Shown here: positions 36,510 to 49,545 of the stretch, piece by piece
Position numbering within the stretch: position 1 is the stretch's first letter
How the letters are laid out: every line of letters begins with the position of its first letter
Assembly: GCA_033065855.1 (NCBI GenBank)
Contig: JAVXUO010002429.1
Coordinates: 1 to 64,000 of the forward strand
Length of the DNA: 64,000 bases
DNA from: Escallonia rubra
Taxonomy: Eukaryota > Streptophyta > Magnoliopsida > Escalloniales > Escalloniaceae
Direction: 5' to 3'
Notes under the pieces: model-generated
The model's input: only the letters and a program-made list of their open reading frames with translations
Database searches by the model: none
What the model was told of the DNA's origin: nothing
Made by a program: the position numbers and the translations under genes

Positions 36510-37929
36510 GGAGATTGTTTCTCTTTGTGGAGTTCAAATCGTGGAGAATTTTTACACTGCTTTTGCACCGTAAGCAGTACATTTTGCCTCGGAATGGAGC
36601 TGCAATCTTGATGAATGGTTCATTGGCAAGGAGATTATAGAACATGTTAACTGTTCTTCTGTGCATTTGCCCTTTTTTCTTTTTTTTTCTTTTTAGGCCC
36701 GTTAGCACATAATTTGAATCTAGCGAACTTGATGCTATGGCTCAAAGTCTCTGATTTCACCATTATTTTGAAGGAAATCCGGCCTGGAGAGATTACTAGC
36801 AGCTCATGTGTATTTAACTTGGCTTTATTTAGTGCAAGTGCAGTTAATTTCAACCCGCCCCCGTTTTAAGGGTGGCATTTACTACTTAAAAAACTTGCTT
36901 CGTGACAACCCTCCCCTGAATTAAGGGTAGCACTGACTCCTTAACAGCTTTTTTTATTTTTATTTTTTATAAGCAAGACTCCTTAACAGCTTGCTTCACT
37001 GTGTAGCTTTCTTATTGTCGCCATTACGATGCCATCTTCTTTGTTAATTACTGTGAAGCCCTTAGAATTATGACATCTCTTAGCTAGATTTGTAACACCA
37101 TAGAGGGATTCAATTATAAGTCATAGTGAGGAGATACGTCCCAGTTCCATTTCAACCAAACCATATTTTTGACGGATCAATGCCGTTAAATATTTTTTAA
37201 CGATAAAAAATTGTTATTTTATCATTAAATGCTATGCAATAGTGACGTAACTTTCCACTCAAGATGTATGTACGTATATAGAAAACCCACTTCTCTCTCC
37301 AGACGTTAGGGGCTGTATACGAACCGAGTTCGAGCCGAACATGGCCGTGTTCGGTTCATATAGCTCAGGCCATGTTTGAACTCGGCTCAAGTTCGTATAA
37401 GTGACTGAAATGTTCGTTCGAACTCGATTCGTGAAACCACCCAAAAAGTTCGGGCTCGGCTCAGCTTGGTTCGTTCGTTTAACCTATACAAACCGAAGTC
37501 GAGCATTGTAAGCTTGTTCTTTTTCTGGTTCAATAAGACCAAAAAAACCCAGATCTGAAACTTCAAATTTTCTTACCACTCAAAGTTGGAAAAAAAACAA
37601 AACAATTAACAGGAAAAATGACAGAAAGGCCGGTCTCGCAGATTGTTGTTGACCAAATCGCGAGAAATGCAGCGATTCAATAGTTTACAAAGAACCGAAC
37701 CACGTTGGGAAGTGCCTGCCATGTTGTGATGGTTTGTGCTTGAGTAGACTCTGGGCGCGCTCGTTGCAGAGGGAGGTGATGCATTGCTGGTTGCGCCGCT
37801 GAGCTAGGGAGGCACCGTGATGTTGGTTTGTTAGTAGGAGAAGACACAGGTGCGGCCGTGTGGCTAGAATTAAGAATGAGGTAGCTTTGGGAGAATAAGG
37901 GTATTAGGGTTTGGGGGTTTTTTTGGACT
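36510..37929. other. Gene-free stretch with TTCGAGC-type repeat
   Basis: The 3' UTR of the preceding gene is followed by AT-rich sequence. At about 37305-37505 there are repeated motifs of the kind GTTCGAGCC, CTCGGCTCA and GTTCGTTCG, with inverted matches, as seen in common plant foldback repeats. No gene was seen. Confidence 0.45.
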
Positions 37930-38580
37930 CGACAACCCACTAGTGCCGCCATTCGCCACCACCTTCCTCCACCCCCCGATCTCCATCCCCACCCACAGAT
38001 CGGGAGCCCTTCAGCCACAATCTTTCTCCCTCCCACTCGCTACCCTCAGATCTAAAAGGTCTTTTCAGATCCGTCGTAGTCGCCGGACTTCCGATCTGGT
38101 TGGTTTGGGTTGACTTCTATGACGTGGGTCCGATATGGCGGGATTGTGGCGGGAAGAGGACGGATCTAGACAACATGGAGGATATTGACTCCCTTTGAGC
38201 TTCGGATCAATCAATCCGGCCTTGGGAACTCGCTCCACCTCCCTTGGATCCGAAAAAAATCGTGGCAGCAATCTAAACTACCACTTTAAGCGGCCCTTGG
38301 AATTGATGCCTCACTGTAGCTCTTCCACTCTGTTACCATTTGATCTGAATTTTGTAAATCCAACAATTGTAATACTTATCTTTTTCAATTTCTGTCAAGG
38401 CCATGTTGGCTGGTTTATGTTCCAAGGTCAATCTTATGCTTGTACTATGTTTGTTTGTACTTTTTGGTATTATGTTTCAAGAGCCAAACATTTATTTGTG
38501 CTCTTTAAGTTGTACTTGGTGTTTTAGTTTAATGCAATTTTCATTTTGAACAAAAAAAAAAGAAAAAAAGAAGAAGAAGA
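37930..38580 (+). mobile_element. Non-LTR retroposon 3' end with A-tail
   Basis: A GC-rich block with CCGCC/GATCC motifs grades into a TTTGTTTGTACTTTTTGG..TTTAATGCAATTTTC tail and an A-rich run at about 38551-38580. This is the usual look of a plant LINE 3' end. The 5' limit and target duplication were not identified, and no intact frame is present. Confidence 0.5.
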
Positions 38581-41500
38581 TCCTGATCTATTTCTTGTGC
38601 GAATGTGGCAGTACTAATTGAAGTGCGCCTAATGGTGGTGATGAGACGAAGGATAATGGGTTTGACGAATGTGATGATGGGTTTTCTTTATGGTATTTTT
38701 TATTTTTATCACTGATTTCTTTTCACTGGTTTTCCCTCTCATAACTTGAATACCTTTTCAAAAAATAACAACAAAAATTCCTATCTTTGTTGTTTTTCCT
38801 TGCATTTCCTTATATTTTCTTTTTGAATAGTAAATTTTTCCATGTTTTTTTCCTTTCTATCTTTCGGTCCAAGAATCCTAAAGTTTAGCTTACTTTCCCG
38901 TTCTTTCTTTCTCTTTTCCTTTTTATATTGACCTTTGTAATACACATACGCAATTGTCTATGAGATGTTGCAAAAATGAATTCCAAAAGTTATAATTGTT
39001 AATTGGATAATTCAATCGTTAATGCTAAGTTTTTTGCACCATATAGTAATCTTCTCATGAAATTCATCAAGAATGTACTTCATATATTTCATTCATTAGT
39101 AGAAGAAGCTACAAATATATCATTATCGTGTGCTCGATGCATCAGAGCGGTTTTTAGGCTGGTATTCATATGAAGCGACTACTTTTGCACCGATATTGAC
39201 TCCATCGGATCTTACATGCCTCTTAAGTATTCTCGCTGCAACTAGACTGTGTTCTTCTTTCCTAGTGAGTAGAGATGTCATCTTCTTTTTTCGTGCCATA
39301 CTGAAATAAATTAATATTGCTGCAACCCAGTCCGTGAGGAGGTGCTACGCCAACCCCCCTTCATGTAGTGACAGTAAACGGTCGTTAATTATAGCCACTG
39401 ACATTTAACATAACGGTAAAATGTGTTGTTGGGTAACAAAGAAAAAGTCACAAACCATAACATCTGATCATGTCCTCTAGCTAAAACCCAGATTGCATCT
39501 CAAAACTTATCTATGCTCTCTTTGCCATGGTTGGTAGGTGGGATGGAGTAGAAAAGGAGAGACTGACCTAGAAAGAGATGGTATTTTGGGAACACGTGCT
39601 AACCATTGCTAAGTTATTAAGCCAAAAAAACCTGAATACCAAGTAAGCTTCGTAAGAAATAAAGGGGAAAATCTGCAACGTAGACCTCAAACTTAACAGA
39701 GGCCTAAGAGCACAGAATCAAATCTACAACACAGACCTGAAGCAGGTGGTAATGGAAATACTACGGACTCCTGAATTGAAAATGAAAGGCAGTTGTGGGC
39801 CTCCAACTTCATACAATTCTACCACTCGAGTGAATCCCCCAAGTGAAAGTTAGCTCAAAGTAATTCCATTGACCGCTGAGGACAAGATATGAAAGCCACA
39901 GAGAATCAACCCCTTGAATGCCTAATAAAATAGGGAAAACTAAAGGCAGAAGTTATGGAGCTCCTGTAATGTCAACTTCACAAGTCTCAAATTGGGGGCA
40001 ACCAGGAAGAAGTAAATCTTTAGACATCAATACCCTTCTAGAAATGCAGTGTGGTTCCGATGCTTCGGCTTTCGGTGGGAAAGCATAAGGTTAACTCGGA
40101 GTCAAAAGGAGTATATTTTTGGAGCAAATATTGCATGAATCTGGCGCAAATCTCAGGCATTTAAAGTCCTTGGATCAAGAAAAGGTAATGTGATAGGAAT
40201 AAGGGCTAAAGCAGATCATACATGTCATGTGGATGTGGGCCGAATTTGCATGTAAAATTTCAGTTGCTATTGTAATAAAATTTATCTAGACATTTGGTGA
40301 AGTGAGCAACATCTAATAAACTTGAAATATTTTTAGTCTCCAATTTCTTCGAATGCATAAATTGAAACCAATTGCATGCACTATGACTAGTATTACATCT
40401 ATATTGAGATTAAAAAGTTAGTTGCTACGAGTACTCTCCGAAACTCAAAAAATGGCTTTTATTGGTATTTGCTAATATCATAACTTACAATCTTCAGTGA
40501 CAAGTGTAGAATGATGAGTTCAAATTTCAAGTGAATCTATCAATTTTCTGCAATATACTAGGATTTTTTTAGCCGAATATATAAGCAAGTTTTAGGGGCA
40601 GATATGGGGAGAGAGCTTGGTCCCCGAGCGCTGCACAAGCTCCGCCCAGGTAAATGAGGTTTGTTTTATAAGATATCTAACAGTCCTAGATAATCAGATC
40701 CTTGATTTAAGACCACTCAATATTTTACATTTTTTTAGGATGTATCTCGTAATGCACTGTAATTCTTAGCCACCACCCCCCCCCAAACACACACACACAA
40801 ACAAGTATATAACGGCTAGTTTGAAGGGTATGTATGTCCACTGATATTTTAATAACTCTTTAATTACTTTTACATATTATTAACCTTTTCCAACAACTAT
40901 AAACAGTTGCTTTCGACGGAAATTTTGCTCATTTGTGAGGCTGAACAATTGCATAAAGTGAATCATTTTCTATTTATTGTTTGCACACCTAAATCCCAAT
41001 TGATTACTATACAAGATCTCCTGAAGAATTATTACTAAAGCTGAGTATTAATTGATATCTTTGAGATAAAACTTTTTAATTTGCCCCTTCAAGGAAAATA
41101 TACAGAAAACATATGAGTAATATATACTAATTGTTATGTTTTAATCTTAGTCAACTTCTTTTTCTTTTCGTTTTTCAAGTAATTGTTATGTTCTAATATT
41201 AGGCACCTTCTTTTTCTTTACTTTTTTCAACTATTTAGGAATGTTTTTCATAGAAAATGTAGTTTAGATTGTCCACCTAGATATGTTACATGTAAACATA
41301 ACTATATTATAAATCAAAAAAAAAGTTATGGGTAATTAATTTTTTTAGGTGGTTGTCAATTTATTAACAAGCAGCCGACGCAAGCCCAGATAGCGGAGCA
41401 GGGCCTATCAAACCATCAGATATTGTCATTCAGTTACAGATTAAAAAATTTAATTTTGCAACAACAATCAAAATATGGGTTGGCTTGGGTCCAATCCTAC

Positions 41501-41674
41501 ACTTGGCTGGACCTCTAGTCAAATAGTTATGCCGACCCAGACTGTTAGAGTGAAAAGCCCGACGGCTTGGGTCGGGTCGTCCTAATCCAGCGCATTTGGC
41601 ACCTGTTGTTTTCTATTAATATTGACACTTTAAAACAACTAGCATATAATATTAGAACGTCCATCTGAGAGTAA
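38581..41674. other. Gene-free 3.1 kb
   Basis: I saw no exon-like blocks with family similarity on either strand. The sequence is AT-rich with T- and A-runs and a short C9/(CA)n tract at about 40776-40800. It is probably old, unrecognisable repeat DNA. Confidence 0.4.
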
Positions 41675-42842
41675 GGGGCCGTTTGACAGGCTTTTTTTTT
41701 GCTATTTTTTTACCCTCTTTTTTCTTTTTTTGCAAAAGCCCATAAAAGTGGGATGTTTGGTTGACTTCTCTTTTTAAAAAAAGCCCAAGAGATTAAAAAG
41801 AGCTGGCCATTTTTAAAAAGAGCTCAAAGCTCTTTTCTTCTTCTCTTTTCACGCGGAGCATTCATGCTCATTAATGAGGTCCCCCATTCGAGCCTCACTA
41901 GCAACAAAATTGTAGCTGGGTATAAAACCCACTTTTATGGACTTCTTTCATCTCTCTTTCTTCTCTCTATCTCCCCCTCCGTCCGAAAGCCCTACCACCG
42001 GCTTGACATCAAACATGGTCGGCGATCGTCTGCGAGCTGGGTTCAACAGATCCTCAATCACGTCATCATCGGCTTGTTGGGGTTGGTGGGTTTTGGGTGA
42101 GGGTGTGGCGTTCGAGGGCGAGCTGGGTTTCGTCGGCGACGGCACCGGAGAGGGGCTGACGGAGCTTCTCAAGCTCGTCGATGGCGGATTCTTTCCGATA
42201 ATACACATAGCATTCACGCAGACTTGCTCAGGAGTGGGAACTGAAAATATATGAGACGGTCATGGGTCACCGGTGAAGTCCAGTGTCCTCATGAAATCTG
42301 AAAGGAGTTGACTGTTGACCGGTCATGGGTCACCGGTGAAGTCCAGTGTCCTCATCGTCGTCGCCAGCAGAGGATGTTGGCCAGTGGAGTCGTTGTCGCC
42401 GGTCACTCGCCCGCCTTGCCATCGCCGGTCTTTTGTCAGATCTGGAACAAGAAGGTCGGTCGGCGGTCTTCTTTCCAATCTCTTGGCTGTATTGAAGTAA
42501 ATGAGAGAGAGAGATTGAGATGAGGCCAGAGAGAGAGCTCTGCTTTTGGGTTGCCGTCCGTTGTTGCCTGTCCCCATCGTCGTCGATGAGTGGTGTCAGG
42601 CCGTTTGGGTGAGAGTGAGAGAGTAGCGTAGTGGGAGAGAGAGGAGATGGAAATTGGACACAGAGAGACAGGGCAGGGATAAAAAATTGGACACAGTCAA
42701 ACGCTTGCTCTTTTCTGGTTTTTGAAAAAATAAACTCTGTCAAACAGCCACCAATTTTTAAACTGGTGGAAAAAAAAACCAAAGCTCTTATCTTTTTTTT
42801 TTAGAAAAAAACTAAAAACTGAAAGCCATACCAAACAGACCC
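41675..42842. mobile_element. PIF/Harbinger-like non-autonomous element, 1.17 kb
   Basis: The left end GGGGCCGTTTGACAGGC and the right end ..GCCATACCAAACAGACCC are imperfect inverted repeats. TAA flanks both sides (41672-41674 and 42843-42845), as expected for this superfamily. The ends are T/A-run rich. The 0.9-kb middle is GC-rich, has no transposase and contains a 36-bp perfect direct repeat. The middle may be captured host DNA. Confidence 0.75.
42257..42355. repeat. 36-bp perfect direct repeat inside the Harbinger-like element
   Basis: A 36-base unit beginning CGGTCATGGGTCACCGG occurs at 42257-42292 and 42320-42355. The copies are identical and spaced 63 bp apart, which points to a recent internal duplication. 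Confidence 0.95.
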
Positions 42843-43049
42843 TAAGTCTTGTCATTTGAAAATTATCTTTTTGGATTTTTTTTTTTAATAAAAGCACTGT
42901 GCTTTGATAAGCTAAAATATTATTGGGTGAATGATTTCCTTAGAGGAGCAATTGTTGCAAACCTTGTAACCATCGTTGCGGTTGTATTAAAATCACTTGG
43001 CGAGGGTGCTACTCTAAGAGAACTATAAGTTTATGGCATCAATCGTTCG

Positions 43050-45622
43050 ATAAGAGAACTATAAGTTTACGGGTCTGCCTGCCGACATAATCAACTTAGT
43101 CATCGATCGTGTTTCCTTCGTCATTCTTTGGCAGGATGCCCCCAGCACCAAATTCTCTCCACATTGTGGTCTTCGGCAGGGAGAACCATTGTCACCTTGC
43201 ATGTTCATCATATGCCTAGATGAATTGTCTAAATAGCTGGTGCAAGTTCAGTTGGATCATACCATAAACCATGTACCAATTGCCAGAAATGGCCTTCGTA
43301 TATCCCACCTCATGTTTGTTGACGACATTTTGCAATGTGGATGTGCCAACCAGACGAACTGCATGAACTTCGGCAGTATTGTAATACTTTTAGTCCTCTT
43401 GCGGGGATTAAATTAAGTTTTAATAAGTCGTAAATCTTGTTGTCAAAAAATACCTCGCGTCAAATCAAACACCTTTTCCTGCAAACCACTAGTATTATAC
43501 TTGGGCACCCCTTTCATCCACAGTCACAACCAAGCTCCTGACTTCACTTATCTTCTGGACCATATGTGCAATAAACTCTCCACATGGAAATCCAACTTGC
43601 TCTCGTTTGCAGGGAGGACAATGCCGATAAAATCTGTCCTAAACTCCATTCCTGTCTACACTGTGTAAACAAATATGCTCTATCCGTTAGCTCGGCCGTT
43701 GACACCATATCTCGGGACTTTCTATGGAGCCATTTCGCTAAGGAACGCAAGCTTTATATTGTTAACTCGACGACCATCACTCAACCTAAATCCCTAATGG
43801 GTTAGGGCTTTGCCAAATCTGCCAAGCAAACCGGGAAATGTCACGTTGTTCGGAGCCTCTAGACTACGCCAGATTCTTTGTGGGCTCAAATTTTGAAGCA
43901 TAAAATCTACCTTCGTAAAAATATTTGGATTGCCAAAGCAAACCCCTCTAGCTTAAAATTCTGGAAGCAAATGATCTAAGCCCATGGCTGCCTCACTGGA
44001 TTCACAACTTGGCAAATAAGGATTGGGGATCAGATACTCTTTGGTTGAATCATTGGATCCCCAAGGGGCCTCTGCGTATGCTGATAATGGGATCATTTCC
44101 AAGACACTCAGAAAATATGACGGCGAATGATATCATACACAACTTCGACCGGGATCGCAACTTCCTTCAAAAAAATTTATCCCAACACATCGTTGACTAC
44201 ATCCTAGCTATCCATATCCCCACCTTTCATGCCTGATCTGACATCATTACATGGCCTTATGACCATGGTAATGGTACCGTAAACTTCATCTATAAGGTCC
44301 TCCAGACTTGGCAAGTCCATTTTAAGTGGGTAGCACCTGAATTACGGTGGGTGAAACTTCACACCAACGATAGTACAAACCACAACTCTCACATCATAGG
44401 CGCTGCTGCCATCCTTCGTGATCAGACCAGACAGTGGCTAAATGGTTGCTCTTGTAAACTTCGTTACACATGCCCCATGGCTGCTGAACTTTGGGCGATA
44501 TGCAAAGGGCTCACCTTAGGCTGCCAACTCAACTACAAACAACTCAGGCTTAATGTCGATACGAAATACATGGTGTGTTTGTTACTAAATGATCATTCCC
44601 CCTCCCCAAACTTCTTTTTTTTATATATACAGATAAGAGTATTACATTGATGTAAAGAGATTACAAAGTTTTTTCAGTTGCCCAGAGGCAAAACTGACAG
44701 ACAGTAGATCATTCTATACAATAAGTGACTGATAAGGGTTAAATTACTAACATACTACCTAATAGGTCCCAACATTTTACAAATAAACCAAAGCAACACT
44801 TGAGCCTAAATTAGAGTAACCCGCCAAGCCCTAGAGATTTACACGTAACTCCAAAACCTGGTGGATCCAAAATAGAACAGAAAATAACACTAAAGTTTAC
44901 ATTGGTGAATCTAGATATATGAACTAACAAACCTAACCATTATATATACTTTATATTTTTTTCAATTTGAAAACCAAACCATTATGAGCTAGTTTCCTTG
45001 CCCAATCTCTTATCTTTGCTCACATTTTAGTTATGTCTTCAATTAACTCGAAAGGCCTAAAAGCCACCTGATCCGGTAACAAACCCCGCAGCATCCACTC
45101 TTGCCCGCATGTGCTTTGTCGAAGCAACAACATGACTAGTAACAAAAGTGACCTGATTGCAAAGGTGCTGGTTGACATGCATGACTACTACTAAACCACG
45201 GGAGATTCACAAATCGAAGACTCGAAGAGGTTAAGAGGGGCTCCCAACACCCAAACTACAAGCCCAGATCAAAATCAATCAAATCCATCACTACCAAACA
45301 CAACAGCCCTGCCAAACCACCCAGGCCCAACCAAAACAATTAACCTAAATCCTCTGCTCCCCAAACTTGATATCATTGATTCATGATTACATGACACTTC
45401 TTAAGAGGTAAGGCACGTTTGTGTTATCCATGTATATCAGAAAATCATCTTTTGTACGAATTTTATGGCAAAACAGTCAAGTTATCAACAAAATTTGTAT
45501 CATCATACACCTATTTTTTTCTCACCTATATTAATATGAATGAATGGTCCCTCACTGTATTTTCCAAAATCCAGTTGAATAATAAAATAGACCCTTTCTT
45601 AAAAAAAAGAAAAAGAAAAAAA
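43050..45622 (+). pseudogene. Decayed LINE (RT and RNase H remnants), itself interrupted
   Basis: The plus strand encodes, with stops and frameshifts, reverse transcriptase blocks GLRQGEPLSPCMFIICLDEL and FVDDILQCG, then LWLNHWIPKGPL and RNase H-like sequence (AAAILRDQTRQW, MAAELWAICKGL) to 44601. Similarity resumes after 45368 and runs to an A-rich tail at about 45599-45622. The catalytic YADD-type motif is VDD. The 5' end is indistinct near 43050. It belongs to a different LINE group from the 26-31 kb copies and is much older. Confidence 0.8.
44602..45368 (-). mobile_element. Retroposon fragment inserted in the LINE RNase H region
   Basis: CTCCCCAAACTT occurs at 44602-44613 and 45357-45368, a 12-bp target duplication. 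Immediately inside the left copy is a T-run, so the insert is an A-tailed minus-strand copy of about 740 bp. Its 3' part reads like a retroposon untranslated tail. No intact frame is visible. It is younger than the LINE it splits. Confidence 0.75.
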
Positions 45623-45790
45623 AAGCAGCAGGACCCGCTACTTTGTTCTCTAAGTGCTAAAAATCAACTACGTGTCCCCTTTACGTACCGAGCAGCACCA
45701 GGGCGCGTTTTAGCCTACGCCGCACAATCGTGCACCGCCAGAAAGACTGTCACTTAAACGTGACCGAGCGACAGAGAAGAGAAAAGAAGA

Positions 45791-48700
45791 ATGACTGAGT
45801 CGGCAATGGCGGGTGGAGTTGGATCGGAGGCGACTCGGATAATGCTGGGAGTGAACGAGTCGACGATCAATGGCTACCCTCACGCCTCCATAAGCAGCAA
45901 GGGAGCCTTCGAGTGGACTCTGAAGAAGATCATTCGTTCCAACCCCTCTGGTTTTAAGCTCCTGTTCCTTCATGTCCAAGTTCCTGACGAAGACGGTGCA
46001 TTCCTCTCTCTACGAATACATGTTTTCTGAGTTTCTCTGCATATTTTTTCGTTGTGTGCGCATTTACTCCTATGTTTAGGTGTTTATGTTGAATTTCTAC
46101 TTCGAATTAACTGCTTAGGTTTTCAAATTGACTTTGTTGTGGATTATCGTTTTTCAGAGAAAATATTTTTCATCATGTCGTGAAATTGAAAGGTCAAGTA
46201 GTTATTGATTTCGGACATTTGATCCTATTTGTACAATTACTGCAACTTTTACGGTAGTAATAAGCACTTATCATGAATTAGAAAATGACGTGCTTAGGTA
46301 TCGGTAGTTGTAAATCAACGCTCATTAAAGCTCTGAACTAAGGTCGTAGATTACCTGCGGATTGAGTTTGTATCCGGTGATCAACTTGCATATAATGGCT
46401 ACTGGCTTTTAGTAGCACTGTTGGAGGGAAGAAGATTTCTGCTCCTCTGAATCAGGACTGGCGCCGATCTATATGTTGATAGAAGCATTTACGAAATCAG
46501 AGAGTGAATCTCAGCATATAGTATATAAAAGCTTGCATGATCTCTAGCCTGTAATACCTACATGCAGAGCAATTCGTCACAATGGCAAGTAACCTATTGA
46601 TTGGTTTGAATCCGTAATCAGCATGCGTTTGGCATCGACTGGCTCTTGCAGTGTATAATACTGGACTTCACATGCTAAATCTCATTCCGAAAAAATTTTG
46701 CTCGCCTGAAACAGGCAATGGGGAAGGTTTCAAACCCATTCAGGAAATTTTAGTTAGAATGGCCACAAGTAGGATGAGACCGTGGATTATGGAACATTTA
46801 ACTCCTCCTCTGGTTTCTGAGTACCAAACCATCCGATAATAGACCCTTTCTGTGAAATATATTGATTAACTTTGCTCCCTTGCACCTTCTTTGTATACGC
46901 GCTTGTAACTGCAAGTACACACGCGTCTATGCTTACGTGTATCACATGAATTTTTAGCTGTGTACTGTTGCTTTTCTTTCACTTGTTTCTTTCAATTGAA
47001 CATCTGCTGTGCATATCTGAATTAAGAACAGCGAGATAGAGATGGCTTTGAGTATAATGTCGGGGATGTAGATGGGGAGTGTGTGCGCAATATGTGCATG
47101 CCCCTTTTACCTTTCAAACTGATTTCCCATAGTATTCTGTTTGATGGAAGCTTCTCTATTATTGTGCTTGGCTATTGTATTAGTAAGTAGAACTTTTATA
47201 ACATTCATGCATCATCAAGATATGACCTAATGGTCGTACAAAATGACATGAATAACAAATTTTAGTGTAGAGACACGAGCATACGACCTTCTCTGGACAT
47301 GTGTATCAAGCAAAAGAAACGTGATAATCAAGAGAAAATATCAGCTAATAGATACATCATGACAAACGTACATCAAGAAATACAAGCTAATCATGCAGGG
47401 ATGGTAGGGAGACGTAATTGTCAAGTTTACAATGTATAGTCATCAATCTATAGTGATTCAACAAAAAATACACAAATGCCCGCTGACCGTCATAAAATTA
47501 GAGATACACATTTCTCGCAGTGTCACAAGGATCTTATTCTGTATGCTCATAAGGTAAGAATTCCATTTTACTACTCAACGAAAGAATTTATGTTTTACAA
47601 GAGAACGTGTGCATTTCTGCTCGACTATTATATGTATTTAGGAACTTTTGTTAGTGTCATGTCCTTGGCATTGCCTGTTTCCCATATGTTTTATATGTTT
47701 GCAAGTATTTGTGCCTCAGTCGCGTTATATAGATGTTTCCATAGCTTCGAGCAGTTCCACTGTCTTATCTTTTTTTTCCTGTTTTCTAGTCTACAAGTGG
47801 GTGTATGAATATATAAAAACACTTTATAATGTCGATCGGCTTTTATTTTGCCCGGGGTTGGGGTCAAAATCGTCAGATGTTTAGTTGCTTGAGGACTATT
47901 ATTTTCGTGGTGATAGTATCTGAATAAAAGTAAAATGGTAGAAAAAGAGCACTTATTTCAGTGAACTCCTTCCGAGATTAAAAAAAAAATGATGGAGAAG
48001 GAAAAGAACAATGATACAAGCTCCTATCATGAACAAGTGTTGTTCAGCCTGTTTTGATAATCTCATACCATGATTACACAGTTGTGCATCTGATTTAACT
48101 ATAGCTGATTTTTACTTTTTCTGATGAATTTAGATTGTTTTAGATGGTTTTATTAGCTATTTCAACTGTATTTTTTTTCCGCATTGTGCAATAATATTTG
48201 TTTTGAACTAGGCATTGCCTTTTGATTTCAACTAATATGTTTTAAACTAGACATAGCCTTTTGACTTCAAATAAGTTGAATATGCGTTTTTACTTTTCCA
48301 TTTCTTGCCTTGAAGAAAATTTAGTTGAATGATGAAGAGGTTGCCATCCTTATATTTTGGACTTAGTTAAACGGTTTACTGTTATATTTTGAGCCCAGTA
48401 TTAAGTGCAGTATACTGCATTATAATAGGGAAATTATAGTCTTGAGTTATTTTTGTTGAAAGTATGGTGCTTTTCATCAGCATCCGCAAGAAAGGTAGGG
48501 AACTGGGCTGAACTAGTGATTTTCTGTGCGCTTTTGTGTTGAGTATGCCTGCCATTATGTGCTTCTTTGTGTCCACTCCTTGAGAACAAGTTTTTGAAAC
48601 GCTGAGAATGTTATATTTTTAAGGGTTAGCTTCAAAATTGTGTGTCAATTTCCTGCTGTAAATTTTAATGTAGCTGAAGCCTTCAGCAGTTGCCTTACTT

Positions 48701-49545
48701 TTGCTTGTTTGCATTATTGCCTCCTGATCTTATTATACATTACATATTCTGAGAATGTTAAGTAACCACCCTTTTGCTGGCTAATGGTGCTACTGTGACG
48801 GATTTCTGCCAGGATTTGATGACATGGACAGTATATATGCATCTCCTGAAGATTTCCAGAACGTGAAGCGCAGAGACAAGATAAGAGGTCTTCATCTGCT
48901 GGAGAACTTTGTGAAGAGATGTCATCAAGTCGGGGTACTCGATGTTTCCTTTACTCTTTCCACCCCCTCCCACCCACTTTCACTTTGTGCTTACTACAAA
49001 AAGATGAGAACAGTGTTGCAGACAGGCGAATTGCTAGTAGAGTTTTGAAAGAGTGAACTATGGTGTTTGTGCATACATCCTCTTACCCCACCTACCCTAA
49101 GGGCCAAGGAAGGGAATTTTTTCGAGTTTTCTTGTCTATATGAATTGGATACTGTCAATATATCAGCTTTTAAAATACTTGAATGCTTTTAGGTTGCCTG
49201 TGAAGCATGGATAAAAACGGGTGATCCTAAGGAGGAAATCTGCCGCGAGGTGAAACGAGTCCAACCAGATCTTCTTGTTGTGGGATGCAGGGGTCTTGGC
49301 CCTTTCCAGAGGTGAGTTCGTTTCTCGGATTCAACCTAATGGAAGTGCGTTGGCAACTTGTGATTCTCTTAACCCCATCTGCATTCTTTTACCGAGTTCC
49401 AATTACTGAAGGATCTTCTCGATTCTGGTACTGCAGGGTTTTCGTGGGAACTGTGAGTGAATTTTGTGTAAAGCACGCCGAGTGTCCCGTCGTGACAATC
49501 AAACGTAGTGCAGAGGAGACTCCTCAGGACCCTATTGATGACTGA
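45791..49545 (+). CDS. Universal stress protein (UspA-domain) family protein
   Basis: Four exons give 184 residues with closed phases: 45791-45995, 48813-48934, 49193-49311, 49437-49545. The fold starts with RIMLGVNES and continues through a long helix region to DLLVVGCRG. The ATP-binding signature G-2x-G-9x-G-(S/T) is intact (Gly140, Gly143, Gly153-Thr154), so it should be a nucleotide-binding USP. These are small soluble stress-response proteins; their exact targets are mostly unknown. The C terminus AEETPQDPIDD is typical of this plant subgroup. An alternative start is the ATG five codons in. Intron 1 is 2.8 kb and contains no recognised gene. The ATG lies only about 170 bp downstream of a LINE tail, so the proximal promoter must be short or lie within the repeat. 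Confidence 0.93.

Noticed and set aside
42330..42782. 150-codon minus-strand frame and its neighbours
   Set aside because: They lie wholly inside the Harbinger-like element, overlap frames on both strands, and have no recognisable domain.
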